DNA from: JANNOG01 sp031398915
Lineage (GTDB): Bacteria; Actinomycetota; Actinomycetes; Actinomycetales; JBBAYJ01
DNA: 31,484 nucleotides
Direction of reading: 5' to 3'
NCBI GenBank assembly: GCA_031398915.1
Contig: JANNOG010000070.1
Location: 1-31,484 of the forward strand
Position numbers and translations under genes: made by a program. Positions 1-6,446 of the stretch are shown here, piece by piece (position 1 is the stretch's first letter; every line of letters begins with the position of its first letter). Below the pieces are notes generated by a model. The model made no database searches. It was not told the DNA's origin and was given only the letters and a program-made list of their open reading frames with translations.

Positions 1-1
1 G

Positions 2-58
2 TACGCCCTCGAACTCAACAAGCTGATCGAACTACAGATGGAAGGCGCCGTCGGATGA
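2..58 (+). pseudogene. sufB: SufB C-terminal fragment, inverted relative to the main sufB
   Basis: The plus strand reads YALELNKLIELQMEGAVG followed by TGA at 56-58. From knowledge of the family this is the typical extreme C-terminus of actinobacterial SufB, the scaffold subunit of the SufBCD iron-sulfur cluster assembly complex. The main SufB coding region lies on the opposite strand (103-1308) and lacks exactly this end. The two pieces therefore look like parts of one gene in opposite orientation, joined near base 102. About 59 codons that should lie between them are absent. An end-of-assembly fold-back is the simplest reading; a real inversion is possible. Confidence 0.8.
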
Positions 59-102
59 CCGTGGCCCCCGAGCTCACCCGACAGTCCGGCACGGAGGCGG
101 TG
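55..102 (+). pseudogene. sufD: probable SufD N-terminal fragment
   Basis: An ATG at 55-57 overlaps the TGA of the SufB tail (ATGA), the usual coupling between sufB and sufD in actinobacterial suf operons. The first 16 codons read MTVAPELTRQSGTEAV. After about base 102 this strand becomes antisense to sufB, so only the start of the gene is present. The SufD identity rests on position and overlap. The N-terminus of SufD is poorly conserved, so the residues alone do not prove it. Confidence 0.45.
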
Positions 103-1308
103 CGTGTCGGAACGGCTGATCGTGTCGACGAGCAGCGCGTCACATCGCACGGTGGACGCGCTGTGGTGGGCCCCCTCCAGTACCTGGATGAGGCCGCGGT
201 AGGACGTCCGACCACCGCCGCGGGCGATGGACTTCGACACGATCGAGCTGGACGTGTACGGCGCGGCGTGGACCATCTTGGCGCCGGCGTCCTGGTGCTG
301 ACCCTCACCGGCCATGGCGATGGACAGCGTCTCGCCACGTGCCCGCTCGCCCATCAGGAACACCGCCGGGTATTTCATGGTCACCTTGGAACCGATGTTG
401 CCGTCGATCCACTCCATCGTCGCGCCCTCGCGAGCCACGGCCCGCTTGGTGACGAGGTTGTAGACGTTCGTCGACCAGTTCTGGATGGTGGTGTACCGAA
501 CCCGGGCGTCCTTCTTGACGATGATCTCCACGACGGCGGAGTGCAAGGAGTCGGACTGGTAGATCGGAGCGGTGCAGCCCTCGACGTAGTGCACGTAGGA
601 ACCCTCGTCGGCGATGATCAGCGTCCGCTCGAACTGACCCATGTTCTCGGTGTTGATGCGGAAGTACGCCTGCAACGGGATCTCGACCTGGACGCCCGGC
701 GGCACGTACACGAACGACCCGCCGGACCATACGGCGGTGTTCAGCGCGGCGAACTTGTTGTCACCAACCGGGATCACGGATGCGAAGTACTCGCGGAACA
801 CGTCCTCGTGCTCGCGCAGCGCGGAGTCGGTGTCCAGGAACAGCACGCCCTTCTCCTCCAGGTCCTCGCGGATCTGGTGGTAGACGACCTCGGATTCGTA
901 CTGCGCCGCGACGCCACCGATCAACCGCTGCTTCTCGGCCTCGGGGATGCCCAACCTGTCGTAGGTGCTACGGATGTCCTCGGGCAGGTCGTCCCACGAG
1001 GCGGCCTGCTTCTCGGTGGACTTGACGAAGTACTTGATGTTGTCGAAGTCGATACCACCGAGGTCGGACCCCCAGGTGGGCATCGGCTTGCGGCCGAACA
1101 GCCGCAGTCCCTTGAGGCGGAGGTCGAGCATCCACTCGGGCTCGTTCTTGCGCGCCGAGATGTCACGGACGACGTCCTCGTTGATGCCCCGGCGAGCGTT
1201 CTGGCCGGCCGCGTCGGAATCGGACCAGCCGAAGCGGTAGCGGCCGACCTCGTCGAGGTCCGCCGACGACGTGCCGACACCGGGGGTGAGGTCTGGGGTG
1301 GTCGTCAT
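103..1308 (-). CDS. sufB: Fe-S cluster assembly protein SufB (3' end lost at a rearrangement)
   Basis: SufB is the beta-helical scaffold subunit of the SufBC2D complex, which builds Fe-S clusters in the cytoplasm. The 402 visible codons run from ATG (1308-1306) to ISRSDT at 120-103. They include the conserved GCTAPIYQSDS segment with the invariant cysteine, QNWSTNVYNLVTKRA, GSKVTMKYPAVFL, and STVRCDALLVDT with a second conserved cysteine. The family is usually about 475-480 residues, so roughly 77 are missing. After ISRSDT the expected YPYVDIRED-type sequence is replaced by unrelated residues, because the DNA switches to an inverted piece. The frame stays open to base 1, so an automatic call could extend it there. 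No intein is present, unlike in some mycobacterial SufB proteins. The start codon overlaps the sufR stop (ATGA). Confidence 0.93.
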
Positions 1309-2009
1309 GAGTGCTCTCCTCGTGGGGGGTGCGGGATGAACGTCGTGCACACGTGGTCGCCGTGGGCGATGGTCGCCAGGCGTTGGACGCGAAGTCCGAG
1401 AACGCGGGAGAACGCCCGGGTTTCGGCTTCGCACAGGTCGGGATGTCGGGTCGCGAGCGAGCTGACCGGGCAGTGGCCCTGGCAGAGCTGGGCTCCGGTG
1501 ACGACGGGTCCGGTGGTGGACGATCGCTCGACCACCCGGACGCCGGCGGCATACCCGTCACCGTCCAGGGCGGCCGCCAGGGCGCGAACCCGATCGAGCG
1601 GTTCGTGGCCGGCGGCGTCGACCCGCTCCCGCCAGCTGGTGGCCATGGTCTCGGCGCGATCCTCGATGAATCGGGTGACCGCGGCCGCACCGTACGTGCG
1701 CTCGAGGTGGTCGACCGCCGAGAGTGCGACGTCCTCGTAGCTGGACGCCGCAGCCCGTTGGCCCGCCCCCGTGACGACATAGGCACGAGCGGGTCTGCCA
1801 CGGCCGCGACGCGGCGTGAGGGTGGCGGGCCGCGCGTCGGTCAGCACGCCCGCCTCCACCATCGAGTCGAGGTGGCGACGGACTGCGGCCGGTGTCACGC
1901 CCAATTGCCTGGCGATGTCGGCCGCAGAGATCGGTCCACCGGCGAGGACGACCTGGAACACCCGATCACGAGCTCCCAGGCCGACGTTCGCCGACGGATC
2001 GATTTCCAC
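1305..2009 (-). CDS. sufR: SufR-type Fe-S responsive transcriptional repressor
   Basis: Predicted repressor of the suf operon, 234 residues from the chosen GTG. A winged-helix domain lies at about residues 12-75, with the recognition region ISAADIARQLGVTPAAVRRH. The C-terminal part carries four cysteines (C176, C180, C193, C221) in a C-x3-C-x12-C spacing plus one more, as expected for the cluster-binding site of SufR proteins. Its stop overlaps the sufB start, so the two are translationally coupled. The start was chosen because a CATACT -10-like box (2021-2016) lies six bases before GTG 2009. An in-frame ATG at 2063 would add 18 residues, but it overlaps the -10 box of the divergent ABC gene and leaves no room for a promoter. 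Function is by family and position; the start is inferred. Confidence 0.85.
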   Translation of the reverse strand: MEIDPSANVGLGARDRVFQVVLAGGPISAADIARQLGVTPAAVRRHLDSMVEAGVLTDARPATLTPRRGRGRPARAYVVTGAGQRAAASSYEDVALSAVDHLERTYGAAAVTRFIEDRAETMATSWRERVDAAGHEPLDRVRALAAALDGDGYAAGVRVVERSSTTGPVVTGAQLCQGHCPVSSLATRHPDLCEAETRAFSRVLGLRVQRLATIAHGDHVCTTFIPHPPRGEHS

Positions 2010-2069
2010 AACCGCAGTATGACCTAAATCCCTGACGGACTCTGCGGTGGGGGTTCCTACCATCAGGGG
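2010..2069. promoter_or_regulatory. divergent promoter region between sufR and the ABC exporter
   Basis: Two -10-like boxes face away from each other. On the plus strand TACCAT (2058-2063) lies six bases before GTG 2070. On the minus strand CATACT (2021-2016) lies six bases before GTG 2009. Both fit leaderless transcripts starting at the GTG. No convincing -35 boxes were found. The region is only 60 bp, so a repressor bound here could affect both genes. No clear palindromic SufR operator was recognised. Confidence 0.5.
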
Positions 2070-3083
2070 GTGACCCCATCCAGCGATGCGACGCAGTTGC
2101 CTGCCGACGAGGCGTGCGCGGTGCGGCTGCGAGGCGTGTCGCTGGCGTATTCGGGCCGGACCGACAACCACCGGCAGGCTCTCGCGGAGGTCGAACTCAG
2201 CGTCGGGGCGGGCCAGATCGTCGCGGTGTGCGGTCGTAACGGGGCCGGCAAGACCACGCTGCTCGACGTGCTCACCGGATTCCGCAGCCCCGACTCGGGG
2301 ACCGTGCGGGTGCTGGGGGTCGACCCGTGGCGCAGCAGTCCGGACCATCGGGCCAGGGTCGGTGTGGGCTTCGCCGACACCGGTCTTCCACCGGCGGCCA
2401 GTGTGCGCCGGCTGATGACCCACCTGGCGGCCATGCACCGGGCGCCGGAGAGGGTGGACGACCTCGTCGACGCGTTGAACCTCGGTGGTCTGCTCCGCCG
2501 GCGGATCCGACGGTTGAGCACCGGGGAACGACAACGCGTCACCGTCGCCTGCGCCCTGATCGGCCGCCCCGACGTACTCGTTCTCGACGAGCCCACGTCG
2601 GCGCTGGACACGGCCGGTCGACGCAGTGTTCTCGACCTGCTGGCCGATGCGAGGTCGCGGGGTGCTGCCGTGGTGTGGACGTCGCACACACTGACCGACG
2701 TGGCCCGGGCCAGCGACCGGGTGGTCGTGCTGGAGGCCGGGCGGGTGCTGGCCGACGAGACGCCCGGTGATCTGGCCGGCGCTGCGGACGTGGTGCGCTT
2801 CGACGCTGCCCCCGCGCGCGACATGGCCGGGCTCTCGGCCGCACTACCGTCGCGCCTGGCCATTCGCGAGGCGGCCCCGGGTCGGTACGAGGTCGTCGGC
2901 GAGCGGGTGGACGCGTCCGTCCTCGCCACCGTGTCCACCTGGCAGGCAGCCAACGCCGGATCGGGCCGATTGAGCGTCGGACCCCGTGACCTCGAGGACG
3001 TCCTCGTCGGTCTGGTCGCCGATCACGCGAGTGGCGGTGTCGCGGCGTCGGCGGCGCCACTGTCGGCAACGAGCGGTACGTGA
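2070..3083 (+). CDS. ABC transporter ATP-binding protein (ABC-2 exporter family)
   Basis: ATPase subunit of an export-type ABC system, 337 residues. Walker A GRNGAGKT is at 55-62, signature LSTGERQRV at 149-157, Walker B VLVLDEP at 169-175 and H-loop histidine 206. At the Q-loop, where related ATPases have a glutamine (often LQD), this protein reads FADTG, so the glutamine appears to be alanine 102. A C-terminal extension of about 100 residues follows the ATPase core. The GTG start sits six bases after a TACCAT box. The stop overlaps the permease start (GTGA). In mycobacteria a comparable exporter lies between sufR and ctaA, so the position is conserved. The substrate is unknown. Confidence 0.9.
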   Translation: MTPSSDATQLPADEACAVRLRGVSLAYSGRTDNHRQALAEVELSVGAGQIVAVCGRNGAGKTTLLDVLTGFRSPDSGTVRVLGVDPWRSSPDHRARVGVGFADTGLPPAASVRRLMTHLAAMHRAPERVDDLVDALNLGGLLRRRIRRLSTGERQRVTVACALIGRPDVLVLDEPTSALDTAGRRSVLDLLADARSRGAAVVWTSHTLTDVARASDRVVVLEAGRVLADETPGDLAGAADVVRFDAAPARDMAGLSAALPSRLAIREAAPGRYEVVGERVDASVLATVSTWQAANAGSGRLSVGPRDLEDVLVGLVADHASGGVAASAAPLSATSGT

Positions 3084-3841
3084 GCGCCGAGGAGCGGGTT
3101 CGCAGCCGACTTGCCAGTCCCCCGTGGCGACGGGTACTGGCGGCCGCCTGGTGGGACGCCCGCACGATGGCGGGCAACCCGGAACAGTTGCTGGTGACCC
3201 TGATCATCCCGGTGGTCCTCCTGGTGGCCGTGGTTCGCAGCGGGTTACCGGACCTCTCGCCGCTACCGCAGGCCGAGGGCGGCCTGGCGGCCGCGCTGTC
3301 GGTGGCGGTGGTGTCGTCGGCGTTCACCGGTCAATCCATCGCCTTGGCCTTCGACCGCCGGGCCGGCCTGCTGCGGGTGCTGGTCGCCTCGCCACTCGGC
3401 CGCGGTGGGATCGTCATGGGTCGCCTCGTTGCCGTACTGGGCCTGATCGTCGTGCAGGTCGGCCTGATCGTCGCGGTGGCAGTCGGTCTCGGTATCGAAG
3501 TGGGGCCGAGTCAGGTGGCGAGTATGGGGATCGTCGGCGCGACCGGTGGGCTGACCTTCGCGGCGTTCGGGCTGTGGCTGGGCGGAACGCTGCGGGCGGA
3601 GGCGGTGCTGGCCGTCGCCAACCTGGTGTGGCTCGCCATGATCACCGTGGGTGGACTCGTCCTTCCGCCCGACCGACTCCCCGGTGGTGCCGTGGTGGCG
3701 GTGTTGCCGCCGTCGCTACTGGGTGAGGCGATGCGCCAGGCGACCGTGAACGGTGTCGTCGAGGTGACGTCGATCGCCGGACTGGCCGCGTGGGCGGTCG
3801 CCGCCGGAGTCTGCGCCGCGCGCTGGTTGCGCTGGGACTAG
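3080..3841 (+). CDS. ABC-2 type transporter permease
   Basis: Membrane partner of the preceding ATPase, 253 residues. About six hydrophobic segments are visible, beginning near LLVTLIIPVVLLVAVV (residues about 37-52) and ending with IAGLAAWAVAAGVCAA close to the C-terminus. The layout fits the ABC-2 family: a cytoplasmic N-terminus, a pair of helices, a loop with SPLGRGGIVMGRL, then further helices. The GTG start overlaps the ATPase stop by the GTGA pattern, so the two are almost certainly co-translated. The substrate cannot be inferred. The gene ends at 3841 and is followed by a 144-base gap before the DUF4397 gene. Confidence 0.88.
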   Translation: MSAEERVRSRLASPPWRRVLAAAWWDARTMAGNPEQLLVTLIIPVVLLVAVVRSGLPDLSPLPQAEGGLAAALSVAVVSSAFTGQSIALAFDRRAGLLRVLVASPLGRGGIVMGRLVAVLGLIVVQVGLIVAVAVGLGIEVGPSQVASMGIVGATGGLTFAAFGLWLGGTLRAEAVLAVANLVWLAMITVGGLVLPPDRLPGGAVVAVLPPSLLGEAMRQATVNGVVEVTSIAGLAAWAVAAGVCAARWLRWD

Positions 3842-3882
3842 GAGTCCACGCCCACCTTCGTGCGATTAGTGAGTGCGCGACT

Positions 3883-3910
3883 GCATCCAAGCGGGCCCGA
3901 GCGGCCGTAG
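3883..3910 (+). promoter_or_regulatory. candidate ECF (SigK-like) promoter for the DUF4397 gene
   Basis: GCATCC (3883-3888) and CCGTAG (3905-3910) are separated by 16 bases, about 75 bases upstream of the DUF4397 start. As I recall, SigK promoters in mycobacteria resemble CCATCC then CCGAAT at about this spacing. The ECF sigma factor three genes downstream is paired with an RskA-family anti-sigma factor, the partner type of SigK. The match is partial and rests on a recalled consensus. The rest of the 3842-3985 gap shows nothing else recognisable except the ribosome binding site. Confidence 0.3.
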
Positions 3911-3985
3911 AGCGAGTGTCACCACTCACAGCTGACCCCACCCTCACCTCCGGGGTGGCTCAGCTCGTCCTCGAAAGGACCACAG

Positions 3986-4795
3986 ATGCGTTTCGCACTC
4001 ATCGCCGCCACCGCCCTGGTGGCACTCCCGCTGGCGGTAGCCGCTCCGGCCGCCGCCTCCGGCTCGAACGCCAGCGTCACGGTCGTTCACGGCGTCCCCG
4101 GTCTCACCGTCGACGTCTACGCCAACGGTGAGGAACTGCTCGCCGACTTCGAGCCCGGAACGGTCACCGACCCCGTGTCCCTGCCTGCCGGGTCCTACGA
4201 CCTCGCCGTGTTCGCCGCTGGTGAGGGCCCCGATGGCACGCCCGCCATCGAGGCCAACGACGTCACGGTTCCCGCGGGAGCCAACGTCAGCGTCGTCGCT
4301 CACCTGACCGCTTCCGGTGACCCGGTACTGACCCCCTTCGTCAACGACGTGACCCGGGTTGCCGCAGGCCAGGCGCGACTGACTGTCCGTCACACGGCAG
4401 CTGCCCCCGCCGTCGACATCCGCGCCGGCGGAGCAGTCGCCTTCCCGGCGTTGACCAACCCGAACGAGGCCAAGACCGACCTGGCCACCGGCACCGTCGA
4501 GGCCGACGTCGTTCTGGCCGGTACCTCGACCGTGGCCATCGGCCCGGCCGACCTCGCCCTCGCCGAGGGCACCAACACGATCGTCTACGCGTACGGGTCG
4601 GCCGAGGACGACACCCTGGCTCTCGCCGTGCAGACGATCTCGGGGCTGCACTCCACTCCGGCGGGGGTCCCCTCCGGTAACGCCGGCCTGGTCGACGACC
4701 AGCTGCCCCTCACCGTCGGCCTGCTGGCCGTCGGTGGCCTGATGGTCGCCGCCGTCGCCGGCGTGCGCCTGCGTCGCACCGCTCGCCAGAACTGA
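3986..4795 (+). CDS. secreted, C-terminally anchored DUF4397 protein
   Basis: Predicted envelope protein of 269 residues. An N-terminal signal peptide (about residues 1-24, ending near APAAA) is followed by two DUF4397-like stretches: ASVTVVHGVPGLTVDVYANG with DLAVFAAGEGPDG, then ARLTVRHTAAAPAVDIRAGG. The C-terminus has the layout of a sorting signal: LPLTV at 240-244, a hydrophobic stretch to about 260 and a basic tail (RLRRTAR). The motif is LPLTV rather than LPxTG, so simple membrane anchoring is the alternative. The molecular function of DUF4397 is not known to me. The ATG is preceded by a GAAAGGA ribosome binding site. A sortase gene follows, which supports a surface location. Confidence 0.85.
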   Translation: MRFALIAATALVALPLAVAAPAAASGSNASVTVVHGVPGLTVDVYANGEELLADFEPGTVTDPVSLPAGSYDLAVFAAGEGPDGTPAIEANDVTVPAGANVSVVAHLTASGDPVLTPFVNDVTRVAAGQARLTVRHTAAAPAVDIRAGGAVAFPALTNPNEAKTDLATGTVEADVVLAGTSTVAIGPADLALAEGTNTIVYAYGSAEDDTLALAVQTISGLHSTPAGVPSGNAGLVDDQLPLTVGLLAVGGLMVAAVAGVRLRRTARQN

Positions 4796-4814
4796 CCCTG
4801 GTCAGTCCGGCACT

Positions 4815-4854
4815 GTTGGCGGCCCGGGAGCCCAGCGCATCCCGGGCCGCCGAC
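4815..4854 (+). terminator. strong GC hairpin between the DUF4397 and sortase genes
   Basis: GGCGGCCCGGG (4818-4828) and CCCGGGCCGCC (4841-4851) form a perfect 11-bp stem with a 12-base loop. One G-T pair and two further pairs can extend it to 4815-4854. No T-run follows. It may be a terminator or attenuator that lowers sortase transcription relative to the DUF4397 gene, or a processing or stability element for the upstream message. The structure is seen; its function is inferred. Confidence 0.6.
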
Positions 4855-4892
4855 CACCACGCGCGAGTGATCCCACTACCGAGGAGGATGTC

Positions 4893-5624
4893 GTGACCGC
4901 ACGCCGTAGGGCCATCATGTGGAGCACTCTGGGCGTCGTCGGCGTCGCAGTCGCCATGCTCAGCGTCGTCGCGTGGTCACTTGCCCGACCTGACACCTCC
5001 GCCGGTGTCGGATTGGCCACCCTGCGAGAGCAGGCCACCGCATCTTCGTCGGCCTCGACGTCCGTGCCCAGCAGCCCTGCGGCGCCGTCCAGCGCCGCCG
5101 ATCCCACGCTCTCCACCTCGACGATCGTCACCCGAGCGGGTGACCCGGAGGCTGTCGCCGAAGCAGCCAGGCCCGCGGCCCCACCGGTCTCGATCACAGT
5201 CGACTCGGTGGGTGTCGACGCGCAGGTCGACCCCGTCGGGGTCGAATCTGACGGGTCCATGACGATTCCGGCGTCCCCGTCACGGGTCGGGTGGTACCAG
5301 TTCGGCCCAGCGCCGGCCGATGGTGCGGGCAACACGGTGATCGCGGGACATGTCGACACTGCCGCCGAAGGGCCGGGTGCACTGTTTCGGCTGCGCGAGG
5401 TGAATATCGGGGACCAGATCACGGTGGTCGACGCCGAGGGTGTCAGTCATCTGTTCGAGGTCGCCGGCAAGGAGACGGTGGTCAAGGCAGCGTTGCCGGT
5501 CGAGGAGATCTTCGCTCGCGACGGTCGTCCGCTTCTCGTGCTCATCACCTGCGGTGGCGAGTTTCAACCTGAGCTACGGAGCTACAGTGACAATCTCGTG
5601 GTCACTGCCCTGCCCGTGGCGTGA
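4893..5624 (+). CDS. class F-like sortase
   Basis: Predicted membrane-bound cysteine transpeptidase of the sortase superfamily, 243 residues. One N-terminal membrane helix (about 9-30) is followed by a Ser/Ala/Pro-rich linker (about 48-98). The catalytic domain spans about 99-243, with NTVIAGHVDT (His153), VLITCGG (Cys220) and ELRSYSDNL (Arg229), the expected His-Cys-Arg triad. Size and single N-terminal helix fit the class F type of actinobacteria; the class is my judgement. GTG 4893 follows a GAGGAGG ribosome binding site at 4881-4887. The likely substrate is the DUF4397 protein encoded just upstream. Confidence 0.87.
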   Translation: MTARRRAIMWSTLGVVGVAVAMLSVVAWSLARPDTSAGVGLATLREQATASSSASTSVPSSPAAPSSAADPTLSTSTIVTRAGDPEAVAEAARPAAPPVSITVDSVGVDAQVDPVGVESDGSMTIPASPSRVGWYQFGPAPADGAGNTVIAGHVDTAAEGPGALFRLREVNIGDQITVVDAEGVSHLFEVAGKETVVKAALPVEEIFARDGRPLLVLITCGGEFQPELRSYSDNLVVTALPVA

Positions 5625-5672
5625 GTGTGTCTGATGGCGACAGCGTTCTCGGCGCGAGCGCAGCTGCAGAAA

Positions 5673-5697
5673 TGCGACCGGGATGACCGGTTTCGCA
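5673..5697 (+). terminator. imperfect hairpin after the sortase gene
   Basis: TGCGACCGG (5673-5681) can pair with CCGGTTTCGCA (5687-5697) with a two-base bulge and a five-base loop. It lies between the sortase stop and the sigma factor -10 box. No T-run follows. It could be a weak terminator or an accidental structure in GC-rich DNA. Confidence 0.3.
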
Positions 5698-5713
5698 GAG
5701 AATCCGTGGCGCC

Positions 5714-5719
5714 TAAGCT
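5714..5719 (+). promoter_or_regulatory. -10 box for the ECF sigma factor gene
   Basis: TAAGCT fits TANNNT and lies seven bases before an in-frame GTG at 5727. This is the same arrangement as at ctaA, uvrA and uvrC in this window. No clear -35 box was seen. Confidence 0.45.
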
Positions 5720-5726
5720 CGTTCGG

Positions 5727-6446
5727 GTGGTAGCAATGCCCTCAGGCAGCCAGGCCGGGCAGCCGGGCCGATCCGCGCATCACGCGATGCGGGCACGTCG
5801 CAATCGGCTTCCTGTGGCTGCCGCCAGTCACGTGGTGTGGCCCGCGGCTGAGTCGCGCGAGGTCAGCGACGTCCGGGGCCCGAACGTGGCCGACCTCACG
5901 GATGCCGAGGTGGGCGATCGGTTCGCTGTCGGGGACGACGTCGCCCTCGCGATCGCCTACCGCCGATGGGCGCCCCTGGTTCATGCCATGGCCACGCGCT
6001 CGCTGGGTAGTCACCACGACGCCGACGACGTCACCCAACACGTCTTCGTCACCGCCTGGCGCTCGCGAGTCCAGTTCGACCCCAGCCGGGGAACTCTGCC
6101 CGGTTGGCTGGTGGGGATCACCCGGCACGCCGTCGCCGACGCGTGGGCGGATCGGGCGCGGATCGCGCGTCGGATCGCCGCCGCGGCGTCGATCGCGGGT
6201 GACGCGGCCACGTACGGGACGCCAGCGGCCGACCAGCACACCGTCGATCGTCTGACGATCCTGGACGCCCTCGCCGACATCGACCAGCCCGCCAGAAGGA
6301 TCACAGAGCTCGCCTTCTTCCACGACCTCACGCACACTCAGATCGCGGCGACCTTGGATGTTCCGCTCGGCACGGTCAAGAGTCATATCAGGCGCACCCT
6401 CAGCCGACTACGAGACAGACTGGAGGCGGCAGCCGATGCACCCTGA
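5727..6446 (+). CDS. ECF-family RNA polymerase sigma factor
   Basis: Sigma-70 factor of the extracytoplasmic function type. Region 2 is seen at ALAIAYRRWAPLVHAMATRS through DADDVTQHVFVTAWRSRVQF and LPGWLVGITRHAVADA. Region 4 is the C-terminal helix-turn-helix LTHTQIAATLDVPLGTVKSH. The start is uncertain. GTG 5727 fits a leaderless transcript (239 residues), but the first 53 residues are not sigma-like. GTG 5886 would give a standard 186-residue ECF protein, and an open frame also reaches back to 5625. The next gene, an RskA-type anti-sigma factor, overlaps it by 11 bases. Likely targets are the DUF4397 and sortase genes upstream, an inference from gene order. Confidence 0.85.
   Translation: MVAMPSGSQAGQPGRSAHHAMRARRNRLPVAAASHVVWPAAESREVSDVRGPNVADLTDAEVGDRFAVGDDVALAIAYRRWAPLVHAMATRSLGSHHDADDVTQHVFVTAWRSRVQFDPSRGTLPGWLVGITRHAVADAWADRARIARRIAAAASIAGDAATYGTPAADQHTVDRLTILDALADIDQPARRITELAFFHDLTHTQIAATLDVPLGTVKSHIRRTLSRLRDRLEAAADAP

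Noticed and set aside
55..1740. A 561-codon open frame on the plus strand opposite sufB and sufR
   Set aside because: It is antisense to two well-supported genes, and its residues are the low-complexity Asp/Val/Gly/Leu/Arg mix that high-GC genes produce in opposite frames. Only its first 16 codons may belong to a sufD start.
1305..2687. A 460-codon minus-strand frame that extends sufR far upstream
   Set aside because: The extra N-terminal part lies antisense to the ABC ATPase gene and resembles nothing. SufR homology begins only near the GTG at 2009.
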